Positions 53,732-64,000 of a stretch of DNA of 64,000 nt are shown one piece after another. Made by a program: the position numbers and the translations under genes. Origin of the DNA: Mesaphorura yosii (lineage: Eukaryota > Arthropoda > Collembola > Poduromorpha > Tullbergiidae). Every line of letters begins with the position of its first letter. Within the stretch, counting starts at the first letter, position 1. The stretch spans positions 1-64,000 of the forward strand of contig WIXG01000007.1 in NCBI GenBank assembly GCA_009869945.1, in the 5' to 3' direction. The notes under the pieces were generated by a model. The model made no database searches. It was not told where the DNA came from and worked only from the letters and a program-made list of their open reading frames with translations.

Positions 53732-54355
53732 ATTGTCGGCTATTTTTAATTTATCCAAGTACGCGAGTTCCACAGACGTGGAATTACCTTAGAACTTAAC
53801 ACTTGAGTATCATGCTGTGATTATATGATAAATTCCTGAAACCAAGCTCTATTTGCATTGCAAATGCAGTACTACAAATTTTAGCAGCTGATTACCACAC
53901 CACTTGCATTTTCAATACGTGCAAATACTACAATTTTTCCAGGCATGATTGATTGAATCCAGGTCGTGACTCATCGGTCATTAGATTCTCTTTCTCGAAG
54001 CCACTGATTATATTCCAAGATTTGACCACATCGGAAACACAAACACGAGGCTCTGTGCTCGTGCTCAGAGCGGTGTTTGGTTTTCTTAAGCTTTTCCTCA
54101 AGTAATGCATGCGACGATGGATGATGTCCTCAGTCTGTGAGAAATACAGAAGTTGAGAATGTTGTTTTGTGATAATTTGGAGCAAGAAGGCGAAAACATG
54201 CACGCGTGATCCTTGAATAAAGCATTTCCTTAATTTCGCCTCGAGAAGCTATAAAACAATGCACAAAAATTTAATTCTTTTGAAGTATACTTTAGAGCAG
54301 AGTTATAAGATAAGAGCTATTTCGGTATGTGATCACTGGGAACAATTAAGCAAAG
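53732..54355. other. Intergenic, no gene seen
   Basis: Upstream flank of amylase copy B. No supported exon. Confidence 0.4.
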
Positions 54356-54975
54356 ATGAAGTACGCCATAAATAAAATTAGACTCGCATTAAAAAACGGA
54401 AAAGTGTATCATAGGTTTGGTTTCCTTTCTCAACTAACCGAAATCTACGGAGGAGAGCCACATACAAGAAGACGGGTGGCCATGACCGAAGGACAAATTG
54501 AACTAATCAAGAGTGACGAATTGCACTTTAATATCTTAAACCGCGACGTGCAGTATATAACTCGTACATGTTCATGCTTATGTACGTCTCAAGTGACCAC
54601 GCAAAGCAATTTAGGCAGGATTTATGCACGCATGCAGGATTTGAAGTGAATATTACTGAAATTCGTGATATTCTGGCTGGCTTCATAGCAAATGCTCGGT
54701 CTGCGCAAAAGACGTTGGAATGCATTTCTTTTCTCACAAACGCAAGGTTCAGTAAATGTACGTTGATACGTTCAACTTTCACTCAATCTGGTAATTTCCT
54801 TATCCCACAAGATCAGATGCAACCGGCCACAGGAATTACTGGTTATGGTTATGTCTTTATGATGCACAGTGCAAGTGGTAGTTTAAGTCCGGCTGCTGCT
54901 GCACGAAAACATGCGAAAAATGTATTTACTCAGTCAAAAATCAAATATTTGATCAAACTGCAGGGAGGGAATTGA
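54356..54975 (+). pseudogene. Frameshifted single-exon orphan
   Basis: A coding-like stretch starts at ATG 54356 and runs about 65 codons. It then appears to pass into a different frame at about 54540-54570, which continues to TGA at 54975. The whole would be about 205 residues, with R-L-A-L-K-N-G-K near the start and S-S-D-H-A-K-Q-F-R-Q-D-L, then I-L-A-G-F-I-A-N-A-R in the second frame. No intron signals separate the parts. A one-base lesion in a recently dead intronless gene, or a sequencing error, would explain it. No family is recognised. Confidence 0.4.
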
Positions 54976-56041
54976 AATAATTGAAGGGTGCGTAGCGTAT
55001 AAGTAGTGCGTGGCTGTGGCTGCGTAGACGAGAGTCATTCCGTCTGCCAAACTGTTCAAACTGCGTCTGTGGTTTCGGTCTCGACGCCCTTTCTTTTATT
55101 GAATTGTAAACTTTCCCTGTCGTGCACTACAAAGTGATTCTAATATCAGAACCCAATCCAGTTCTGCATTGACTTCCAGTTTCAATGAGAATAAAGGACT
55201 CACTCGCATTTCCATCTGCTTGTTGGCAATCACACCAAAAAGTAATTTGCATGCATTTCTTTTATTACCAGACCACGACAATGACCGTCGCATACTTGCA
55301 TTGCTACTTGTTAGGTTGCTCACATACTGCCATTGCCCTTCTCGGATTGAGTGTGTGATTCATGTTTACATAATTAAATATGCAACTAAAACTAAATGAA
55401 TGAAAAACATCGGTCAACGACTTAGAACTGTTGGAACTGTTCCAATCCTCAGCACACGGAAAGGCACTGAAAATTATGATTGCAATACACTTGTTTTAAT
55501 TTGTAACGCATCTGAACTCAAGAAAGAAGCATGATTCAAAGTACTACGACGGTAATTCAATGCGAGCAAGTTCAACTTGTTTGAGATGTTATTAAAGCAC
55601 AGTGACACGACGGCACGCGACGAAGATCACGAAGAGGTGAGAGGGTTTTTCATAACAACGCAACACACGGCGCACAGACTCAAGACTTCGCACAATTTGT
55701 TTGAATTACAAGATTGCCATCGGTTGAGCAGAGTCCAGCACTGATGATTCTTGGTTGTTGGTTAGTTGTGTTCTTGTGATTTATCCATTCAGAAGTTTCA
55801 TTCAGGTTGTTGGAAAGGATTTCAGTTCAATTAATGTATCAGTTTTTAGAATCGGCTCTGCTGCCAAGACCTCGATCGCTTGAATTGGACTGATTAAGTG
55901 GTTGTTTTAGTTGGATCTGAGTCACACGATTCAGTATTACGTTTTAAACACTAACTTTAATGTTTTTGGAAAGTACTCGATTTTAGAAGACCGATTAATT
56001 GATCCCTGTTCCATTGATTAGTCAGAAATCATCAGCTGGAC
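54976..56041. other. Intergenic, cyclin 5' flank
   Basis: About 1.1 kb with no supported coding exon. Its right end is probably the leader of the cyclin gene. Confidence 0.45.
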
Positions 56042-57940
56042 ATGGAAATGACATCCCGAACAGGTATTACACCCAATATCAATGCTGTCAAGCTGACAAA
56101 TTTTGAGTCCAGAATCACTCCAGTGCCAAGAAGACTCGACCCTCCGCGGGTGACAACTGGTTGGTCAGCTTCGGCAGAGCCTCCTGTTCCAAGGTTTGGT
56201 CCTAGTGCTTATTGGAAGACCAAACAAGCCCCTGGACTGACTGAACCTACGACACCTTTATCAAGATACGACAGTGCATTTGCAACTACAAAATATGCCA
56301 ATGGAGCGACTCCGGGGTCAAGATTCGGCTCCAGTCTTCCTGTTGCCGCGTTAGGTCAACCTCCTCCAGTGCCAAGGTTCAACCTAGAAGCTGAAGCCTC
56401 TCAAAGATTGGTTGCATATTCCGAGCCTCCACACCTGAATTCAATATCCAACGCTAATGGTGTTCCATCATTTTCTCCACCTCCTGTCGAACGAGTTCCA
56501 GGGCCTTCGAGACCCGAAGAGTTCGCTGGAAGTCCAATCGGCTCGATTCAGTCCGAAGCAGACTTCGAGGAAGGTGAAGTAGAAGACGATACACCATTTG
56601 AGAAAAGATCTCCGAATCGCTGGATTTACACCAAAGAGCACTTGCTCGAACGAACTCCCAGTAGGGCTGGAGGCACACCAGCCCATAAAGAACTATTGTA
56701 CAGGCAAGAGGCAGCTGGCTTCATTTATGCAATGGGTAGAGAGTTAAATCTGTAAGTTTGACTCGAACTAAACTAGACTGGTAGGTAGGATAACTAGATA
56801 ATTTGATTCTCTAGGAATGGGAATTATGACTCGGGTAGTGGAGTGCGAAATCAGACAGTGACGATTAGTTGACTTTGTTTTATGAATTTCATAGGCGACA
56901 ACTTTCATTGCATACTGCAACTGCTTACATGCACCGTTTCTACATGCTCCATCCATTTACAAGTGGCCTTCATTGGAAGCCGGTGTGTGTTGCAGCATTG
57001 TTTCTGGCTTGTAAGATTGAAGAAGAACCACAATCTGCCCATAGAATTGTCAAAGCTGGATGTCGGATTATTTTCGCTGAAGACAGCCCTCCTGAGGACC
57101 CAAAAGTAATTTTGCTGCCGTTTCTTTCTGATAGACCTTGACCATCCGATTAATATTAATAATGAACAATTATTATTAACAGTACAAAAAGCTGATGAGA
57201 GAAACCTTCGAATTTGAAAACATCTTAATTCAGTCTCTTGGGTTCGAATTTCAAGTTGATCATCCACACGCACATGTTGCCAGTTTTTCAAGTCTTCTGA
57301 ATGACTACGCAGGTTTTACATGCTAATCTGTACTAATGATAAATTTTTAGCATTTGAACAACTTTGAACTAATCTTTTCCTAAGGCATTTTGAGTCAGTC
57401 CTTCTTGAGGGCCTGCTACTCGTTGGCAACGAAAAGGTAAGCCGGTGGTGGGAGTGGCGCGGCGCTCTCGCTATCCAAATAATACTTGATTTCTTAACAG
57501 CCTTTGCTACACTACCTTGACCTTGGAAATGAGTTCAAAGGTCGTGGCGTGCGTTTGTATTCACGCTTCTGCTAAACAATGGCAATTGAACGTAAGTTAG
57601 TTTTGGTGGAAATAAATGCGACTGGTAGTTACGTATTTTTCAGATCGAGTTCCTACGAAGCAATTATTATCACTTCCAGATTCCAAAGAAGGACGGTAGG
57701 GATTGGTTTACCATGATTGAGCCATCTCTCACCTATGAATTACTTGACAAGTGCACAAACGAATTTCTTGAGGCCTGTAGAAACGTACCAGAGCACATGA
57801 AACAGAAATTCCGTGGTTATGACAGTAATGACAGACCAATGGTCAAGCCGTCACCTTCGAATGGAGCAACCTCGCCATGTTCACCGGAGTCCACTCAGTC
57901 CACTGATTCTGGCAAGGGTACAGGCTCTGGTTCTGGTTAA
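56042..57940 (+). CDS. Cyclin T/K-type transcriptional cyclin with long N-terminal extension
   Basis: Cyclin partner of a transcriptional CDK (P-TEFb type), nuclear. Six exons join in phase: 56042-56751, 56895-57105, 57183-57312, 57385-57436, 57501-57591, 57644-57940 (1491 nt, 496 aa). The first cyclin fold starts at W-I-Y-T-K-E-H-L-L-E-R-T-P-S-R (about 194) and continues K-E-L-L-Y-R-Q-E-A-A, H-R-F-Y-M, L-F-L-A-C-K-I-E-E-E-P, then E-N-I-L-I-Q-S-L-G-F-E-F and D-H-P-H-A-H-V, as in cyclin T. The second fold has V-V-A-C-V-C-I-H-A-S-A-K and K-K-D-G-R-D-W-F. Cyclin T/K proteins normally begin with the box and carry a long C-terminal tail. Here about 190 residues rich in Pro, Ser, Arg and Gly precede the box, and only about 50 Ser/Thr/Gly-rich residues follow it. 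Confidence 0.88.
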
Positions 57941-58239
57941 TGCTGCTGCTCTGCTCCTGAATTCGCCAATTCGTCTGAGTCCCGCCATAAAGTCTTGCTC
58001 TAGCTTCTAGACTCAGTTGTAATTTGCTTATTACTATTTGCCGATCTTAGTTCGGGTTTGCATACAGTTTGTCGTAGTTTATTAGTTAGAATTTATCTAA
58101 CGTCCTATTCCTTTATTGTGATAAGCTCTCGTAGCCTTAGGTTAAAATATAGCAGGTGCGAGTACAATGACCATTTACGATGAATTACTTTAGCTAATCT
58201 TAAGTTATGGAAACTTAAATGTTTAAGATATGCTGAACA
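57941..58239 (+). other. Cyclin gene 3' flank
   Basis: 3' UTR region of the cyclin gene, with no coding signal. The DUF229 relic begins just after it. Confidence 0.5.
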
Positions 58240-58379
58240 GCCGAATTGATGACGAAAGATGTATTTTTTGGCACTGTACTGCAGGTGAGAAGAAAGTCAT
58301 GTTGGGAACAAGTGAACCTTATTTAGAAAACGATAGATTTATTAAACGAATTCTGTATTATCTTATAGGAATAAAATGG

Positions 58380-58545
58380 TGTGATTTCACAATTTCTTGT
58401 TGCTTAGTGGAGTCAAATAATTCATACACATCTATCAAGTATTCTAATGAGAGTTTTGCAAAACTCATCGTACTTTGCATGCGTTATTCGCTTTCAGCTC
58501 TAACGCCTTGTGAAGGAGGTCAGCAACCACTCAAATCGTGTTCGT
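58380..58545 (-). pseudogene. Fragment of a second DUF229 gene
   Basis: Read on the minus strand, this stretch encodes S-F-A-K-L-S-L-E-Y-L-I-D-V-Y-E-L-F-D-S-T-K-Q. It matches S-C-A-Q-L-S-L-E-Y-V-M-Y-A-Y-E-I-F-N-S-T-K-Q near the C terminus of the complete DUF229 gene next door (DNA about 58970-59040). The similarity is also visible at the DNA level, and fades on both sides into stops. It is a decayed tandem copy, truncated to part of one domain. Confidence 0.65.
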
Positions 58546-58716
58546 TCGCATCAAATTAAGCGATCATCATTACATGTTTATGCTTGGCAACTTTCGGCTG
58601 ATGACAGGAAAGACGCTGCGAAGAGTAATTAGAAAACGATGGCTTTATTACATGAATTTCGTATTGTCTCAGGAGAGTTAAATCAGGTATGATCACAAAT
58701 CATATCATCTCAGCTT

Positions 58717-61700
58717 TCAGGAACAGTAACAATACATTTTGAGACGATAGTCTGAGATGCAACGGCTTTGAGAGCCGTACTTGTTGATTCGACTGATGTC
58801 ACCGGAAGTGGTCCATTTGTTTTCTTCTTCGATTAGAGTTGCTTCGAAAATCGCGTCGTTGGGTGAAGTCTTAAATATTATCATTATCACACATGTTACG
58901 TTCGTACTCGTGGTCAAATTCGTATGATATGACTTAAAAATGGAGGCAGACCCGAGCTGCGTTTGATTTTGCTTGGTGGAATTAAATATTTCGTAAGCAT
59001 ACATCACATACTCTAACGAGAGTTGAGCACAACTCGAGTGTTGCGCCAGTTTTTTGTTGATGATCTTCACTGCGCTGTCAGCGCCTTCCAGAACTTTGGA
59101 GTCATTCGTCACCAGCGAAGCAGGCGGACTGCAGGCGCAATAGTGCAAGTCGATCCCGGCGTCTTGGCACTTTCGCTTTGAAGCATCGGGCACCTGGAGA
59201 AATAGACTAAATGATCGTGAGATTGTCGATGCCGATGAGTTTCCAAGCTGTAGGTCGCGTTTGAGTATTTGTTGATTCTCAATTTGTCTCAAATCAAGTA
59301 AGTCTTTCAAGGTTTCGTGGACGTCCAGCGGAGTTGTGAGTTTGTCCCGATTTTGTTTCACATTGGACACTGCGACTTCATACTTCTTTGAAAACCACTC
59401 GGGAAACACAAAGTACAGGAACGGCATGCGAGCTTCGAGGCGTCCCTGCTCGGTCTGTCGAAACGGTCCGAATCTTGCCCCGTGGTCGCTCATGAAAATA
59501 AAAATTGTGTTCGACAAATAATTCCCCTCGTTCATCCACTGCAGGAATTCCTTCAGGACTCCATCGCCTGCAGATGCCAAGTTATGATTTTCATGAGCCA
59601 ACGACGTTGCCCATGTGAATTGAAAGTATTTTCTCGAGTCTCCCATTACGTGAAGGACCTTTCGTATATTGTCCAGCAAGATTGAAAGTCCCAATCGCGA
59701 CCCGTAGCAATGACCATTCCGTATTGTACTGTTTCCTTCATGCTCAAGTGCGTTGTCCAATCCGCTCAGCAGTGGAATCAGGTAGTAGTCAGTTGGTTGC
59801 TCTTTGAATCCCTGCTTCTCGTACAGAAAGATGCCAATCGACGTAGCGTCTTCAGCATACGATGTCCGATAGCCTTGTCGCGAGAAATTCTTCCACAGAA
59901 ATGGACAGTCGTCAAAGTAGTCAGATCTGGACTTCCAGCATACGGACTTCAGCTCTCCGGTAAGCAATCCGCTGAACATTGGGACCATATTCGCAAATGT
60001 ATTCTCCTCAAATATGGAATAGCCATTCATTCCCACTGCTGACAAGTTCTTAGTAAGGTAAGCAAATGACTTGGGCATCGTTCGAATGAAATTCATGTGA
60101 GAAACAGAGTCCAGCCCCAAAATCACAATGTTGGGCGTGCGTGTCTGATTCTGATCGCTTTGCAGGGTGTGGAATGAGTTGAGTCTGGCCTCTACTTCAG
60201 GCTTGAGATGCACGAAATGCAGCATGTCCACTAGCGTCCTTTTGTTGAACAACCAATTAAAGAGATCCCTGAAGAATGACGTGGACCGGGGCTGGCGGCA
60301 GTACACAGCGACGAACTCGCGTGGAGGCGGCACTGTGACTTTCCTGGCTCGGATTCCGTAACAGTTGACTGAATATCTGCGAGAATACAGTTTCTTATTC
60401 GCTTTATATACCAATAGGGGCCCGTGCTCGCCGAAAATTCGGCGAATAGAACAACTACACTAACTTAGGTTTCACCTCAAATATATTCAATTAATGCATA
60501 AAAAAACGATTTAATAACGGTGATGGTGGTGGATATTCACCACCCGTCCTTTGCCTGGGTGTGAAACTCTAGGAGCGAGTGGTTGCTGATTGGCAACATG
60601 CCGCAGCTACTCACTCCGTGACGATTCATGTCGCGGTGAAGGTGGAGCGCGTCCGCCTCTTCCTCTACCACCAGCATGACCGCTTCCTACAATACCTCGC
60701 CCTCCTGCGACGACGACTGGTTTACCTAACTCCAGCTCCTCCACTTTCACCTACGTCCCATCGCCAACCTGAACATTACGATAGCCGACCCGGCTACCTG
60801 AAGTAATCTTTCCGCAATCCGAAGTAACTTTTTTTATCTTTTCATATCTAAGCCAGCGGGCTCATACCATGTTGTACATTGGCACGTGTAGTACAATGTG
60901 CAATGGAGACTCGATCCCCCGTTTCTGGGAAAACTGGTAACAAAATGGCGGATCCGCTAATTTTTTACCCGGACAGCCTATGATGAGTCCTTGCAAACAG
61001 GGTACCATAGGAAAGCACTGATCATAGCTTTCCAAATGTAGATATCGCAAGTTCTCACGATGCCCCGGTTCCGAGTTACGTCGAAGGTTCCGGGTCAAAG
61101 GTCAATTTCCACCCGAGCGGGGCACTTTTTCGAAAATCAAATAAGAACTCAGCGTCAAAAATTACTTAAGAGCCACTGAAAGAATACGCACCGTTCGTAT
61201 TTTCAGACAGTGTGCGTGAGTGAGGTTTCCATAAAATCTCGGAAATTTTCCGGGAAAATTTCTTGGTGCTTTTAGTGGCTAACAACACGTCGGAAGGGTC
61301 CGAGAATTCGAATCCGAAGTCGGTTTTTGCTTATCTATCATGCTTCCCAAGTTATAAAGCCGCAAACAAACTGCCTTCGATTAACATTAAGATAAGCTCA
61401 AAATTGAAACCCCTCGTGACCTACATAAACTTACATTTCATCTTTGTCACCATTTCTCGTAAATGGAGTGTAGCAGCAGTCTTCATATCCAAAGTCTTTC
61501 GGGTCCTGGACAACAATTAGGTTGGAGTCCAAGTCAGTCTTGAAGAGCAAAGGATGGTGCTTGGCCGTGCAGTCAACGCGTTGGGGAGGCAGCATGAACT
61601 TTTTGGCGAATGCATGGAACGGGTTCAGTTTGGGAATGATACATGGACCGTTGCGAATTTTGTGACCTTGAAGAAACCACATGAGAAAGAAGAGCTAAAT

Positions 61701-61953
61701 TCTCAGTCCAACGTCTCAATGCACGTCTCAATGTCGCATGCGTAGAAAAAATCTTACCGGCCGAAGTCAATTCTTCTTTCGCCGCATATTTATTTGGCAA
61801 AAGTAATTCGTAATTCAGCACCGTGTACACTGTAAATGTGGTAATGGCCACAATACCGAAGAGAAAGATCAGTTTCGACTTCCGGTTCAAAGCACTGACT
61901 CGACGTAGCATGTGCTTAGAGGTTCCGATAATTATCTTCATCTTCAGGAGCAT
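58717..61953 (-). CDS. DUF229 membrane protein, alkaline-phosphatase/sulfatase-like fold
   Basis: DUF229 proteins are common in nematodes and arthropods and have a sulfatase-like core; no activity is established. Three exons join in phase: 61953-61758, 61666-61435, 60454-58717 (2166 nt, 721 aa). Exon 1 carries a basic start and one membrane helix (L-I-F-L-F-G-I-V-A-I-T-T-F), giving a type II topology. Exon 2 has the usual C-x-I-P-K-L-N-P-F and D-C-C-Y. The core starts P-N-I-V-I-L-G-L-D-S-V-S-H-M-N-F, where Asp and Ser are in the metal/nucleophile positions of the superfamily, and has I-F-I-F-M-S-D-H-G-A-R-F-G (metal-binding D-H). The C-terminal part has paired Cys (C-S-P-P and others) and ends I-N-K-Y-G-S-Q-S-R-C-I. 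The acceptor of exon 3 (GTGTAG at 60455) was chosen by phase. Confidence 0.85.
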
Positions 61954-62146
61954 GGAGCAAAAATATGCCACCACCAGGCACTCGGATCACACTGGGTCAT
62001 CAAGTGCTAAAAGCTTCATGCCCAGCCCCATTGACCTTGATGGGATGAGATCGTGAGCCCTGCCAGCAGATGTATGGAACAGACTCACTTCCTTGAAAGC
62101 TGAGCAATTCCAGGGAATATTAAATTAAGTCTCGTGTAATCACTTT
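61954..62146. other. Short gap
   Basis: DUF229 leader and promoter region next to the end of the interrupted coding stretch at 62147-62900; no further feature seen. Confidence 0.4.
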
Positions 62147-62911
62147 TCACGTATCACACTTAAATGACCCATTCACCTTCCCGCATTCGTAATAACGTGT
62201 CAAGATAGTCAAGTTGGGCTTTGAAAAGAAGCTGAACTCGTATCGTTCCACAAAGGTCAGTCCACTGCCGCGGCATGCATAGGACGGAGTCGCATCGTGT
62301 CTCAACTTGGGCCCTAATTTCACCCAGCTCAAAGTCCTCTTGGAGATTTCGTGTATGGTCGCACGCAGGGTTAGGATTTTATCCACGTTTGCAGGTTTCG
62401 TCCAGGCCACTGGATGAAATGGGACGAAGTTGAATGAAATGGACGAAATTACTACGAGCTGCTAATTGTTGAAAAAATACTCGAATCGATAGTCTCGACT
62501 GATATGATTGAAGGACTACTATTTTATGTTGTTTGAGTGATTTTGTGCACAGATCCACACATTCTAATGCACTTAACGAGAAAATAATTTGCTAATGGGG
62601 CTTCAAAATTCGTGCTCGTAGCGATTGATTCGGCCTGGACCTTGCTTAGATATTTGAAAAAAAAATAGAAAATATTTCAATGGGAGAAGAGTGTCACGCT
62701 CAAGTTATGTATTTTTAATTTCGTCCATTTTGTCCACCTTTTGGAGGTGGATGAAACCAATTTTGTCCAATGGATGAAACCAGTGGATGGATGAAATTGC
62801 CAACCCTGGTCGCACGTGCGGTTGTGAAGGATGGTCGTACTGTACTTCTTGAAATGAGTGACTGTGGTCTTTACAGACTTTAACTGCTCTGGCACACTGA
62901 TTTTGACTACA
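62147..62911 (-). pseudogene. Unrecognised coding stretch split by a transposon
   Basis: Minus-strand coding-like sequence lies on both sides of the element at 62366-62808. Upstream: after an acceptor-like TTTCCTGTAG, the frame reads I-S-V-P-E-Q-L-K-S-V-K-T-T-V. Downstream: I-S-K-R-T-L-S-W-V-K-L-G-P-K, Y-A-C-R-G-S-G-L-T-F-V-E-R-Y-E-F and Y-Y-E-C-G-K-V-N-G-S-F-K-C, then a stop at 62147. With the element and one target duplication removed, the upstream frame runs on without stops, but the more protein-like downstream frame is offset by one base. So either an intron or an older frameshift is involved. No family is recognised. The element adds 451 bases and would break the original reading. Confidence 0.45.
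62366..62808. mobile_element. hAT-like non-autonomous element (MITE), 443 bp
   Basis: Ends read CAGGGTTAGG and, on the complement, CAGGGTTGGC, which fits the CAGNG-type hAT terminus; the outer 7 bases are identical and similarity continues with gaps for about 20 bases. A perfect 8-bp target duplication GTCGCACG flanks it (62358-62365 and 62809-62816), the hAT size. Subterminal copies of TGGATGAAA/TTTCATCCA cluster at both ends, as often seen for hAT transposase binding. There is no transposase coding inside, so it would need another element for mobility. Confidence 0.85.
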
Positions 62912-64000
62912 GGAAACGTGACCGCCTGTTAGCTAGCCCGGCATCCGGCTCAAGTGGAAGTGGCACCCGATTTCCAAGTCAATCCAAGTTTAGCATGTAA
63001 TGATGAATTTCTTTCTACCTCACCATGCGATGCGACTGAAGGACGAACTCTAACATTTCATTGTCAGCACTGCGGTAATACAATCCACCTTTTCTTAGTC
63101 AGTACCTTCAGAACTTGCACAGAAGAATTAAATCACACTGAATAAAGTACTGTACACAACAGACTGGGCACACACTTGACAGTTTACACTTTTTATCGAT
63201 TTGCTGGTGAAATATAGACTATGACTCTTCTGTTCTGAAAATGACCCAAAACGGTATCAATTTTCATCGAGGCAATTTAGCTATAAATACGATATTCTGC
63301 ACAACACAAAAGCCGAAGAGCAGAACCAGTTTAAACTTGAACCAAACGTGGTTTGAACTGAAGGCCACTGAAAAGGGACGTAGCACGGAGTTAACTTCTT
63401 TGAATTTTTAATAATTTTATTGACGTTTGCAAACCGTCTACCGTCGTGGCTTACTTTGCTTTGACTGGGTCGAGAGTCGAGACTCACCATTCACCAAGCT
63501 AAACACAAATTGAAAGACAAAACCAGCTAAGCCGAAGAAGAAACGCCTGTTTCACTGCCACTGCCGTTTTCTAATCCGTTGAATAAAGTTTGAAACTCAA
63601 TTGCCGATATGATGAACAACATTGAACCGCACTGCACTGCGCCACATCTTGAATCTGGCAAAGGATCTTCGCCTTGAATGGTATTCGCATTTACTTTGCT
63701 TTGCTAATTGAATACGATTGAAATATGATGCCGCTGTTGACGTTGGCCAGTGATCACTCTCACTACTACGCGGAGTACGGTGCTGGCCTCACGCATGGTT
63801 TCACCGTGAGCGAAACCGTACGGGAATAGGAAAATAATGAAGTCAAGCTTCTTCTTACCTTGCGGTCTAACTAAATGCTAGGTTTATTTACGTTCAATAC
63901 TGCAGAACAGAACAGACAGCAGTGCATAAATTATGGAGATTTCATCCTTCGATTAGCGTACAAAGCTTTATAGCGCACTAGCAGCAAAAAAATAATAATG
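62912..64000. other. Right edge, no gene seen
   Basis: Short open frames only. One at 62954-63145 (plus) has several Cys/His but no splice support or family match. The rest is AT-rich. It could be intron or flank of a gene outside the window. Confidence 0.35.

Noticed and set aside
57241-57255. GGTTCGAATTTC, resembling a tRNA T-loop
   Set aside because: Lies inside a cyclin exon and no cloverleaf or A-box is present. No tRNA, rRNA or CRISPR array was found anywhere in the window.

Overview
This is a window of an animal nuclear genome, most likely an arthropod and possibly a springtail or other non-insect hexapod. The genes are split by short GT-AG introns, mostly about 50-500 bp, and both strands are used without operons. 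The content is metazoan and in part arthropod: a Dpr-type neuronal Ig receptor, a STAT factor, a seven-helix chemoreceptor-like protein, two animal-type chloride amylases, a lipase of the pancreatic family and a DUF229 protein. The organism call is inference; no marker gene for a species is present. I re-derived exon joins by hand from splice sites and reading phase. Every multi-exon gene with a full model below closes in frame.

Left part (1-8.8 kb): a decayed DNA transposon with 99-bp inverted termini lies beside two exons of an unrecognised gene. Next is a minus-strand STAT gene (7397-4072) whose encoded protein lacks the usual N-terminal domain and ends in a PHD-like zinc finger. A broken copy of that finger lies about 0.8 kb downstream. 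Divergent from STAT is a secreted protein with two MACPF domains and a degenerate P-loop-like segment (8786-13162). The PLP enzyme threonine synthase-like 2 and a mitochondrial glutamate-carrier-like SLC25 gene follow.

Middle (19-36 kb): a secreted Thr-rich orphan, a chemoreceptor-like gene, then a convergent pair of mitochondrial and lipid-metabolism enzymes (AGXT2 and an ALDH3-type fatty aldehyde dehydrogenase, stop codons 145 bp apart). A broken basic-secretory-protein metallopeptidase gene follows, then about 5 kb with no convincing coding sequence, then a four-exon orphan (34557-35931).

Right part (38-64 kb): a seven-exon dpr-like gene with a long Ser/Thr/Asn-rich insert, a lipase, and two tandem alpha-amylases with different intron positions. 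These are followed by a frameshifted orphan, a cyclin T/K-type gene with a long N-terminal extension, and a DUF229 gene with a decayed paralogue fragment at its 3' side. An unrecognised minus-strand coding stretch near the end is split by a 443-bp hAT-like element with a perfect 8-bp target duplication. The genes do not form one pathway. Digestion is the only visible cluster theme (lipase next to two amylases).
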